Part shown: positions 16,658 to 24,240 of the stretch, piece by piece
Position numbering within the stretch: position 1 is the stretch's first letter
How the letters are laid out: each line of letters begins with the position of its first letter
Source of the DNA: Curtobacterium luteum
GTDB taxonomy: Bacteria > Actinomycetota > Actinomycetes > Actinomycetales > Microbacteriaceae
Assembly (NCBI RefSeq): GCF_014646995.1
Contig: NZ_BMOI01000010.1
Coordinates: forward strand, 1-64,000
DNA length: 64,000 nt
Direction: 5' to 3'
The notes under the pieces: generated by a model
Seen by the model: only the letters and a program-made list of their open reading frames with translations
Database searches by the model: none
What the model was told of the DNA's origin: nothing
Made by a program: the position numbers and the translations under genes

Positions 16658-17356
16658 GTGCTCGTCGACCCCGCCGTCCCCACCACCGCACCCCGACCCG
16701 CTGCCGCGGCGGGCGAGGCCGAGGTGGCACCGCGACGACGCCGGGGCCGACCGAACGTGCTCTCCCGCGAGCAGGTCATCGACGCCGCGACCCGGATCGC
16801 CAACGAGGAGGGACTCGACCGGCTCTCCTTCCGCGCCCTCGGTGCCGCGCTCGGCGTCGCGCCGATGACGGTGCACCGCACGATCGGCGGCCTCGAGGAC
16901 CTGCACGCCGAGCTGGTGCGCCGCACGGTGGACGAGTTCGCCTCGACGTTCGTGTGGCCGTCGGACTGGCGCGAGGTCGTCCGGGTCTTCGCGGTCACCT
17001 TCCGCGACCTCATGACCACCCACCCGCTCGTGCTCGAGTCGCACAGCCAGCACGCACCCCTGGCGTCACGCGAGTCCGACGGGGTCGTCCGCACCGTCGT
17101 GGGCGCGCTGCGGTCGGCCGGGCTGCCGGACCGCGAGGCGATGTACGCGTTCTTCGTGGTCTACGACTTCGTGGTCGGACACGTCGGCGTCCTCGTGGGC
17201 CGGGGCTCCTCCGAGGCCGGACGCCCGGAGCGGCACGCCCTCGTCGGGGAGATCCTCGGCGAGCACTCGTACGAGGAGCGATTCGCCCTCGGCATCGACG
17301 TGCTGCTCGCCGGGATCGAGGCGCGGGTGGCCGGGCGACGGGCGTCCGCGTCCTAG
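16658..17356 (+). CDS. TetR-family transcriptional regulator
   Basis: A 232-residue repressor-like protein. A disordered start of about 35 residues is followed by the TetR helix-turn-helix (NVLSREQVIDAATRIANEEGLDRLSFRALGAALGVAPMTVHR, split over about residues 33-75) and an all-helical ligand domain with a TetR C-terminal (TetR_C) look. The GTG start is fixed by AAGGAG 7 nt upstream. The SpoU methyltransferase gene follows after only 10 nt but has its own leaderless-type promoter. The ligand and targets are unknown. Confidence 0.9.
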   Translation: MLVDPAVPTTAPRPAAAAGEAEVAPRRRRGRPNVLSREQVIDAATRIANEEGLDRLSFRALGAALGVAPMTVHRTIGGLEDLHAELVRRTVDEFASTFVWPSDWREVVRVFAVTFRDLMTTHPLVLESHSQHAPLASRESDGVVRTVVGALRSAGLPDREAMYAFFVVYDFVVGHVGVLVGRGSSEAGRPERHALVGEILGEHSYEERFALGIDVLLAGIEARVAGRRASAS

Positions 17357-17366
17357 TCTGGAGCGC

Positions 17367-18029
17367 GTGACCGAGCGCCTCCCGTCCGACCCCGGTGCCG
17401 CGCCGTCGCCACAGCCCTCCCACGAGCGCACGACCAACGGCGTCGGACCCCACCCCGAGCCGTGGCCGGACGACCCGCGACTCGACCCGGAGCTCCTCGC
17501 CGAGGGCGACTCCCGCAACGTCGTCGACCGCTTCCGGTACTGGTCGATGGAGGCGATCGTCGCCGAACTCGACACGCGCCGCCACGCCTTCGACGTCGCG
17601 ATCGAGAACTGGCAGCACGACCTCAACATCGGGTCCATCGTCCGGAGTGCCAACGCGTTCCTCGCCGGCACCGTGCACATCATCGGCCGGCGACGCTGGA
17701 ACAAGCGCGGCGCCATGGTGACCGACCGCTACCAGCACGTGCGGTACCACCCGGACGTCGCCGCGTTCCTCGAGGCCATGCGCGCCGAACGGCGGCCGGT
17801 CGTCGCGATCGACAACACCGACGGCGCCGAGCGCATCGAGACGGCAGCGATCCCGGAGCGCTGCGTGTTCCTGTTCGGGCAGGAGGGGCCGGGGCTGACC
17901 GACGAGGCGGTGGCCGGAGCTGACGCCCACCTCGAGATCACGCAGTACGGGTCCACGCGGAGCATCAACGCGTCGGCGGCCGCGGCCATCGTGATGCACA
18001 GCTGGATCGTCCAGCACGCCGCCGACTGA
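17367..18029 (+). CDS. TrmH/SpoU-family RNA 2'-O-methyltransferase
   Basis: A 220-residue SAM-dependent RNA methyltransferase of the SPOUT class. The three SpoU motifs are clear: NIGSIVRSANAF (motif 1), FGQEGPGL (motif 2) and STRSINASAAAAIVMH (motif 3), which together form the knotted SAM site. An N-terminal disordered stretch of about 45 residues precedes the domain. There is no L30e-type RNA-binding domain, so a tRNA substrate as for TrmH/TrmL is more likely than rRNA. TAGTCT ends 7 nt before GTG 17367, so it is probably leaderless. Confidence 0.92.
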   Translation: MTERLPSDPGAAPSPQPSHERTTNGVGPHPEPWPDDPRLDPELLAEGDSRNVVDRFRYWSMEAIVAELDTRRHAFDVAIENWQHDLNIGSIVRSANAFLAGTVHIIGRRRWNKRGAMVTDRYQHVRYHPDVAAFLEAMRAERRPVVAIDNTDGAERIETAAIPERCVFLFGQEGPGLTDEAVAGADAHLEITQYGSTRSINASAAAAIVMHSWIVQHAAD

Positions 18030-18037
18030 CCGGAGCG

Positions 18038-19198
18038 TCAGGCGTCGCGGGTCAGCAGCACCACGGTCACGTCGTCCTCCGCCCGCTCGGCGGCTCGGAG
18101 CCGGACGGCGTCCAGGAACGCGTGGTGGTCCCGGGTGCGCTCGAACGTGCGGGCGAGTTCGGTGAGGGTGTCGATCGTGCCGTCGCCGAGGTCGAGCGCT
18201 CCGTCGCTGGCCACGAGCAGCGCGTCGCCGGGGTCCAGCGTCAGCCGGGTCACCGCCCGAGGCGCACCGCCGGGGTGGAGGCCGAGCGGGAGGTCGTGCG
18301 ACCGGACGACCCGGTGCCGTCCGTCGGCCGCCAGGTGCACCACGAGCCCGTGCCCGGCGTCCACCGCCTCCACGGCACCGCTGTCGAACGCCACCCGGGC
18401 GTGGAAGAGCGTGGCGAACGCACTCGTCGCCACGAGGTCCTCCGCGAGCGCCGGCTCCGCGGCCCGGACGGCATCCGCGGGGGCCGCGTCCCGGTGCTGG
18501 CGCAGGGCCGCCCGGATGCCGGCCGCGAGGATCGCCGCGGGCTGCTCCTTGCCCATGACGTCGGCGAGCGTGACCGTGAGGTGGTCACCGTCGCTCGACC
18601 AGTCGTGCAGGTCGCCGCTCGTGTCGCCGTACGGGACGGACACGGCGGAGACCCGGAAGCCACGGACCGCGACGGACGCCGGCGTGAGCGCACCGACGAC
18701 GTCGAGCAGACGGTCGTGGTGCAGGCCCTGGCCGAGGGCCCGCTCCGCCCAGCGCCCGAAGTCGATCAGTGCGGCCTCGTCCGCGAGCGAGAACTCGCGC
18801 GGTCGGGTGTCCATCAGGCAGAGCGTGCCGACCGGGACCCCGCCGGGCATGGTCAGTGGGACGCCCGCGTAGAACCGGATGCCGCGGTTCGTCACCCCGG
18901 GGAGACCGGCGGTCCGCGGGTCGGCGGTGGTGTCGGTGATGACCGTCGGTTCGACCTGCCGGACGGTGAGCTGGCAGAACGACCAGCCGATCGGCCCGGA
19001 CACGATCTCGTCCGGGATGTTCGGGGTGAGCGTGTGCAGGAGGTCGTCGTCGAGGACGTTGACGTAGGACAGCGGCACGTCGAAGACCTCGCGCGCGACG
19101 CGGACGATCCGCTCGAAGCGCTCGGACGGTGCCGCCCCGACCACGTCGAGGGCCGCCACGAGCGCAGCACGCGTCGAGGCCGTGTCTCCGGTGTCCAT
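18038..19198 (-). CDS. GAF-domain PP2C/RsbU-type serine phosphatase
   Basis: A 386-residue regulatory phosphatase. Residues about 20-160 form a GAF domain (FYAGVPLTMPGGVPVGTLCLMD) that may bind a ligand or sense redox state. Residues about 180-386 form a SpoIIE/RsbU-type PP2C domain with Asp motifs SGDLHDW, LADVMGKE, DAGHG, VASDGALDL and DDVTVVLL. Such enzymes control anti-sigma antagonists, but no anti-sigma gene is nearby. A paralogue with the same layout is at 61275. An AGGAG sequence 10 nt before the ATG supports the start. Confidence 0.9.
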   Translation of the reverse strand: MDTGDTASTRAALVAALDVVGAAPSERFERIVRVAREVFDVPLSYVNVLDDDLLHTLTPNIPDEIVSGPIGWSFCQLTVRQVEPTVITDTTADPRTAGLPGVTNRGIRFYAGVPLTMPGGVPVGTLCLMDTRPREFSLADEAALIDFGRWAERALGQGLHHDRLLDVVGALTPASVAVRGFRVSAVSVPYGDTSGDLHDWSSDGDHLTVTLADVMGKEQPAAILAAGIRAALRQHRDAAPADAVRAAEPALAEDLVATSAFATLFHARVAFDSGAVEAVDAGHGLVVHLAADGRHRVVRSHDLPLGLHPGGAPRAVTRLTLDPGDALLVASDGALDLGDGTIDTLTELARTFERTRDHHAFLDAVRLRAAERAEDDVTVVLLTRDA

Positions 19199-19252
19199 CG
19201 CCCGCTCTCCTGATCCGTCGCGAACCAGGTCAGGCTACCTCTGGGGTCCGTG

Positions 19253-20275
19253 TCAGCGCCGTGCGGTCGTGCGCCGCGCCACCAGCCGCGGCTCGACCAG
19301 GATCTCCCGCGCCGGGGCACCCGGGTCGGCGATGCGCGCCAGCAGCCGCTCCCCGGCGCCCCGCCCGATCTCGACACTGCGGTCGTCGATGCTCGTCAGT
19401 CCGACGTAGCGGCTCGCCGCGACCGGGGTGTCGTCGTAGCCGATGACCGACACGTCCTCCGGCACGCGCAGGCCGCGCTCCGCGAGACCGGACAGGGCGC
19501 CGATCGCCATCACGTCGTTCGCGGCGAACACCGCCGTGACGTCGGGGTGCTCGTCGAGGAGCACGCCGACGGCCCGCACGCCGGCCTCCTCGGTCGGCTC
19601 GCCGGAGAGGACCGCACTGACGACGGACGCACCGGGCCCTGCGGCGGCGATCCGTGCCTCCAGGCCGGTCCGCCGTTCGTCGGAGGCGGCTGACCGCGCG
19701 CCCACGAAGCCGATGCGACGGTGGCCGAGGTCGAGGAGGTGCGCAGCGGCGATCGCGCCGCCGGTGCGGTCGTCGTTCGCGACGGTGTCCGCTCGGGGGA
19801 TCGTGACGCGTCCGCCGGCGACGACGAGCGGCATCGACGCGGGGACCGCGAGGTCCGTGTCCGGCTCGCCCGCGATCACGATCCCCTCGACCCGCATCGA
19901 CAGGAAGCCCTCCACGGGGGACGCGTCGAGCCCGGTGTTGAGGAACCGGTCGGCGACGACGAGCCGGTGGCCCTGGTCCTGCAGGGACTCGCGGAGGCCG
20001 GTGAGCAGGTCGACGAACCACTGGTTCCGGAAGTCGTCGAGGACCACGCCGATCGTGCGGCTCCGCGTGCCGGCGAGGGCGACGGCCGCGGTCGAGGGAC
20101 GGTAGTCGAGCTCCTGGATCGCCCGCAGGACGGCGGCACGCCGCTGGTCGCTGACCCGGGGGGAGCGCTGGAGCACGAGGGAGACGAGCGACTTGGAGAC
20201 GCCCGCCCGCGCGGCGACGTCGTAGATGGTCGCCGGCTTGCTGCCGGCGCGCTTGCCGTCGCCCATGATCGGCAT
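19253..20275 (-). CDS. LacI-family transcriptional regulator
   Basis: A 340-residue regulator. The LacI helix-turn-helix (TIYDVAARAGVSKSLVSLVL) and hinge helix (YRPSTAAVALAG) occupy the first 75 residues, followed by a periplasmic-binding-protein-like sugar domain ending with PRLVARRTTARR. The sensed sugar is unknown and no sugar-utilisation gene is adjacent. Start is uncertain: AGGAGG lies 3 nt before ATG 20275 and 12 nt before ATG 20266. A TAGGAT -10 hexamer (complement of 20299-20304) lies upstream. Confidence 0.92.
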   Translation of the reverse strand: MPIMGDGKRAGSKPATIYDVAARAGVSKSLVSLVLQRSPRVSDQRRAAVLRAIQELDYRPSTAAVALAGTRSRTIGVVLDDFRNQWFVDLLTGLRESLQDQGHRLVVADRFLNTGLDASPVEGFLSMRVEGIVIAGEPDTDLAVPASMPLVVAGGRVTIPRADTVANDDRTGGAIAAAHLLDLGHRRIGFVGARSAASDERRTGLEARIAAAGPGASVVSAVLSGEPTEEAGVRAVGVLLDEHPDVTAVFAANDVMAIGALSGLAERGLRVPEDVSVIGYDDTPVAASRYVGLTSIDDRSVEIGRGAGERLLARIADPGAPAREILVEPRLVARRTTARR

Positions 20276-20408
20276 CGACCTCCTGGTGTCCGTGTCGATC
20301 CTAGCGGGGGTGTCCCGGATGCTGTCGGCGTGACATTTCAGTTCGACCGCCCGGCTCGTGGCCTGTCCGTCGACCGGACGGCGGCGTCCGGCGGGTGCTG
20401 ATCGGTGG

Positions 20409-20470
20409 CGCACAACCGAAGTCACCTCGAACCGGACGGATGCGCGGTTCGAGGTGACTTTGGTTGTGCG
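20409..20470 (-). terminator. Long inverted repeat after the YhgE operon
   Basis: Arms of 26 bp (20409-20434, 20445-20470) match at 25 positions around a 10-nt loop. The left arm begins CGCACAACCGAAGTCACC. It lies 38 bp beyond the YhgE stop codon. Relative to the copy at 4211-4272 the outer CGCACAACC and the CGAACC near the loop are kept, while the middle of the stem changes on both sides together. Confidence 0.8.
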
Positions 20471-20507
20471 GCGGCCGAGCGTGCGGCGGCCGGACCCCGC
20501 GGCGCTG

Positions 20508-22742
20508 CTAGCCGATCAGGCTCGGCCGCAGGTCGCGCAGCGTGCGGCTCCGGGTCTGCCGGGCCGTCACGACGTACGACACGAGCAGCGCGCCGAGCAG
20601 CCAGCAGAGCAGGATGCCCGTGTCCGACCAGGCAGTGGCCGCCGAGCCGCCGTACATCGTCTGCCGGATCGCGTCGACCGAGTAGGTCATCGGCAACGCG
20701 AAGTGCAGCGCCGCCAACGGCCCCGGCAGCGTCTGCCACGGGAACGTCCCGCCGGCGGTCACGAGCTGGACGAGCATGAGCACGAGGCCGAGGAACTGCC
20801 CGACCGACCCGAGCAGCACGTTGAGCGCCATGATGATCGCCGCGAACGTCGCCGAGGCGAGCACCATGATGCCGATCGTCGGACCGGCCTGGACCACGTT
20901 CAGGTCGAGCGCGAACCGGACGATGAGGAACAGCGCCACCATCTGCACGACCCCGAGGAGTGCGGGGGTGAGCCAGCCGCCGAGCACCACGCGGAGCGGC
21001 TTCCGTACGGCGGTGATCGCCCGCTTCGAGATCGGCTTCAGGATGAGGAACAGCGCGTACATGCCGATCCAGGCCGCGAGCGAGATGAAGAACGGTGCGA
21101 GGCCCGCGCCGTAGTTGCCCGCCGACGCCACGTTGTCGTCGCCGACCTTGACCGGGTCGGAGATCACGGACGCCTGGGCTTCCCGCGACGACGCGGTGGA
21201 CGACGGGATCTTCGTGCGACCCTCGTCGAGCTCGTCCGCGAGCTTCGTGGACCCGCTCTCGAGCTTCGTCAGGCCGGACGCGAGCGACTTCGCGCCGTCG
21301 TCGGCCGATGCCGCACCGGTGGCGAGCCGGGAGGCGCCGCTCGACAGGGTCGGGGCCGCTGCCGCGAGCTTCGACGTCCCCGCTGCGACCTGCGACGCAC
21401 CGTTCGACAGGGTCGACGCGCCGTCGGCCGCCGAGGCGATGCCCGACGAGAGCTCGGGAGCCTTCGCGGCGAGGGTGGAGGTGCCCGCTGCGAGCCGGTC
21501 CGACCCGTCGGAGGCCTGCTGGATGCCCGAGGTCAGGGCCGGGGCCTTCGCCGCGAGGTCGGATGCGCCGGCGGCGACCTTCGCGCTCCCGGTCTTCAGG
21601 TCCTCGATGCCGGTCGACACCGCGGACGCGCCCGTGCCGAGCGTGGTGGAACTCGTCCGCAGCTGTTCCAGCGCGGCCACCAGCTGCGCCTTCTGGTCGG
21701 CGTCGAGCACGGTCGACGCCTCGACCACCGGCTCGAGCTGGGATGCCAGCGCGGGGGACTGCGCCGCCAACTGCTGTACGCTGGCGAGGAAGGGCGCAGC
21801 GTCGTCGGCCAGCTTCGCGTTGCCGTCCGCGACGGCCGTGGCGCCCTCGGACAGCGTCGATGTCCCCGAGGGCAGCGCCGCGCTCGCGTCCCGGAGCTGG
21901 TGCAGCCCGCTCTGGAGCTGCTTCGCGCCCGTGTCCAGCTGCTTCGTCTGCGACGGCAGCGCGGCCGTCTGCCGCTGGGCGTCGGACAGACCGGACGCCA
22001 GCTTCGACGCCCCCGTCGCGACCTGCTGTGCGCCGCTGTCGAGCTGCGCGGTCTGCGACGGCAGGTCCTCCGTGCCCGCCGCGAGTTCCGACGCCCCGGA
22101 CGAGAGCTGCCCCGTGCCGTCCGCGAGCCGGTCGGCCCCGTCCTTCGCGCTCGTCGCACCGGACGCGAGCTGCCCGGCACCGTCGACGGCGTCGCCGAGG
22201 CTGTCCCGCACGTCCGCGAGGCCGACGAGCAGGGACTTCGCCGCCTGCTTGCCGACCCGCTCGGCCACGGCGGTCCGCATGGTCTTGCCCGCTTGCTCCG
22301 CGATGGTCGACGCGAGGTACGAGTTCGTGTCGGCGGTCGTCATCGTGAGCTTCGCCCGGCGAGGGTCGTCCGACTGCGCCGAGACGAGCGCGGCCGAGAA
22401 GTCGTGCGGGATGGTGACGACGAAGTCGTACGTGCCGTTGCGCACGCCCGAGCGCGCGTCGGCCGCGGAGGTCTCGGTCCACTTGAAGTCGCCGCCGTCG
22501 ATCGCCTCCTTCGCGACGTCCTTGCCGTAGTCGACGCGGTCGCCGTCGAGCGTGGCCCCGGCGTCCTGGTCGACGATCGCGGCGGGGACCTGGTCGAGCT
22601 TCGCGTACGGGTCGCGGTTCGCCCACAGGTAGGCGCCGCCGTAGAGCAGCGGCACGCACATCAGCGCGATGAACGCGAGTCGGGCGAGGGGGGTGGCGGT
22701 GAGCCGCGCGAGCTCCGCGCGGACGAGCGAGGTGGTGGTCAC
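20508..22742 (-). CDS. YhgE/Pip-family membrane protein
   Basis: A 744-residue membrane protein. One membrane segment lies near the N-terminus (residues 21-40), then a long external region of about 480 residues, and five to six membrane segments at the C-terminus with the ABC-2 permease look (VVLGGWLTPALLGVVQM). The external part is built of irregular repeats of LxxGxxxLxxG type (for example LSSGASELAAGTEDL), as in YhgE/Pip proteins, related to the phage-infection protein and to ESX-linked proteins such as EsaA. It is the last gene of the TetR/ATPase-like operon. Function as an exporter is inferred. Confidence 0.9.
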   Translation of the reverse strand: MTTTSLVRAELARLTATPLARLAFIALMCVPLLYGGAYLWANRDPYAKLDQVPAAIVDQDAGATLDGDRVDYGKDVAKEAIDGGDFKWTETSAADARSGVRNGTYDFVVTIPHDFSAALVSAQSDDPRRAKLTMTTADTNSYLASTIAEQAGKTMRTAVAERVGKQAAKSLLVGLADVRDSLGDAVDGAGQLASGATSAKDGADRLADGTGQLSSGASELAAGTEDLPSQTAQLDSGAQQVATGASKLASGLSDAQRQTAALPSQTKQLDTGAKQLQSGLHQLRDASAALPSGTSTLSEGATAVADGNAKLADDAAPFLASVQQLAAQSPALASQLEPVVEASTVLDADQKAQLVAALEQLRTSSTTLGTGASAVSTGIEDLKTGSAKVAAGASDLAAKAPALTSGIQQASDGSDRLAAGTSTLAAKAPELSSGIASAADGASTLSNGASQVAAGTSKLAAAAPTLSSGASRLATGAASADDGAKSLASGLTKLESGSTKLADELDEGRTKIPSSTASSREAQASVISDPVKVGDDNVASAGNYGAGLAPFFISLAAWIGMYALFLILKPISKRAITAVRKPLRVVLGGWLTPALLGVVQMVALFLIVRFALDLNVVQAGPTIGIMVLASATFAAIIMALNVLLGSVGQFLGLVLMLVQLVTAGGTFPWQTLPGPLAALHFALPMTYSVDAIRQTMYGGSAATAWSDTGILLCWLLGALLVSYVVTARQTRSRTLRDLRPSLIG

Positions 22743-22743
22743 G

Positions 22744-23430
22744 TCAGGACGCTTCCTGGAGGCGCGGGTCGTCTCCGTCGTTCCGGGCCGCGTCGTCGGG
22801 GCTCTGGTCTTCCGTTGGGGTGGGGATGGTGTCGAGGAGGGCGGAGGCGGTCTGGGCCGCCGCCTTCGAGGTCACGAGCAGGACGGTGACGCCGCGGAGG
22901 GCGACGTCGCGCACGACGGCGAACCAGTCCTCGACGGCGCCGCCGTGCCGCTCCGGCGAGGTGATCACGAGTCCGGAGACGCCCTCGCACAGCAGGGCGA
23001 GCTCGACGAGCAGGCGCACGCGGACCTCCGTCGGGACGCGCTGGACGTGCGTGTCGGCGAACCGGGTGATCCCGAGCGAGTCGAGCACGGTGTCGACGTG
23101 CTCCCGGGACGGGCGCTGCCCGGCGTACGCCAGTTCTTCGCGCACGATGCGGCGGCAGCTCATCACCGGGAAGGGCTCCGCGACGCCGGGGGTGTCGACG
23201 AGGGCGAACGCGCGTCGGACGGCTGCTGGGTCCTCGTGGCCGTCGACGAGCACGCGGCCCCGGTCGGGACGCATCCGGCCGCCGGCGACGAGCGAGGCGA
23301 GCACCGGCGCCTGTTCGGTCTCGACGGCGACGATGCCCGGTCGTCCGGGGCCGGCCACGGCCGACACGGTCGGCAGTGCGGCACCGGGCTCGTCGCCGAT
23401 GCCGACGTGGTCGAGTTCGAGCGTGGTCAT
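22744..23430 (-). CDS. Degenerate ABC ATPase-like partner of YhgE
   Basis: A 228-residue soluble protein with the outline of an ABC ATPase but without its key motifs. GRPGIVAVETEQAPVLASLVAGGRMRPDRGRVLVDG aligns with the Walker A region yet has no GxxGxGK(S/T). The signature (LSGGQ) position reads RVPTEVRVRLLVELALL, and the Walker B position reads GLVITSP in place of a DE pair. ATP hydrolysis is unlikely. It overlaps the TetR gene (ATGA), and its stop is 1 nt from the YhgE start, so the three are one operon. It may be a structural relic that still binds YhgE. Confidence 0.75.
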   Translation of the reverse strand: MTTLELDHVGIGDEPGAALPTVSAVAGPGRPGIVAVETEQAPVLASLVAGGRMRPDRGRVLVDGHEDPAAVRRAFALVDTPGVAEPFPVMSCRRIVREELAYAGQRPSREHVDTVLDSLGITRFADTHVQRVPTEVRVRLLVELALLCEGVSGLVITSPERHGGAVEDWFAVVRDVALRGVTVLLVTSKAAAQTASALLDTIPTPTEDQSPDDAARNDGDDPRLQEAS

Positions 23431-24080
23431 GCGGCGGGCTCCTGGGTGGTGGTGTGCGCGGGGGCGGGTTCGGAGAGCAGCGCGGTACGCCAGTCGATGC
23501 CGGCCATGCCGAGCGCCGAGAGGACGACCATCCGGCGGCCGTCCTCGTCGCTCGTGCCGGACCGGGTCGCCTCGTCGAGGACCGCGATGCAGGCGCCCTC
23601 GACGAGGCGACCGAGGGTCGCCGCGTCGACGTCGTCGCGCATGCTGCCGTCGGCGATCCCGAGCGCGCAGGCGTCCCGGACCTGGGCGCGCAGCGGTTCG
23701 AAGACGGCGGCGACCGCCTCGATGAACGGACCGCGGACGGCGACGCGCGCCATCGAGCGGACGTGCGAGACCTCGCTCCAGAGCGTCACGGCGATCGCCG
23801 CGACCCGGGCGGCCGGCGGGAGGTCGGCGAGGTCCGAGGTGGAGGGCATGGCCGCGGCGATCCGTGCTGCCCCGGCGGTGACGACCTCGCGCACGAGGTC
23901 GTCCCGGGACGGGAAGTGTCCGTACACCGCACGGCGGGAGAGTCCGGCGGCCGCGGCGATCGTCTCGAGGCCGGCGTCCGGGTCGCGCTGGAGTTCGGCC
24001 TTCGCCGCCTCGATCAGTGCGGCCCGGTTCTCGGTGGCGTCGCGGCGGGGCGCGCGGATGGGCGGGACGGGGGTGTTCAC
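23427..24080 (-). CDS. TetR/AcrR-family repressor of the YhgE operon
   Basis: A 217-residue TetR-family regulator. The N-terminal helix-turn-helix is ENRAALIEAAKAEL ... GLETIAAAAGLSRRAVYGHFPSRDDL, and the C-terminal helices form the ligand and dimer part. It is first in the operon, and its stop overlaps the next start (ATGA). A 24-bp palindrome 15 nt upstream of the start is the obvious operator, which points to autorepression. The inducer is unknown. Confidence 0.93.
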   Translation of the reverse strand: MNTPVPPIRAPRRDATENRAALIEAAKAELQRDPDAGLETIAAAAGLSRRAVYGHFPSRDDLVREVVTAGAARIAAAMPSTSDLADLPPAARVAAIAVTLWSEVSHVRSMARVAVRGPFIEAVAAVFEPLRAQVRDACALGIADGSMRDDVDAATLGRLVEGACIAVLDEATRSGTSDEDGRRMVVLSALGMAGIDWRTALLSEPAPAHTTTQEPAA

Positions 24081-24094
24081 GGGCCCATCGTAAT

Positions 24095-24118
24095 AACTTG
24101 CACAGTGCTGTGCAAGTT
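24095..24118. promoter_or_regulatory. TetR operator palindrome
   Basis: AACTTGCACAG-TG-CTGTGCAAGTT: perfect 11-bp arms around 2 nt. It is AT-richer than its surroundings and sits between the divergent TetR and subtilase genes, so it could affect both, though the subtilase gene starts 122 bp further on. Confidence 0.85.
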
Positions 24119-24240
24119 GTCCTACGCCGTCCCCCGAACGGGTGTCGGTCCTCCGAAGTGGGGACTAGGCGGCCTGAGAGGAACCGCATAGCTTCACAGG
24201 AATTCCACGAGAACCACGGACAGAGCCAGGAGTGCGCCCT

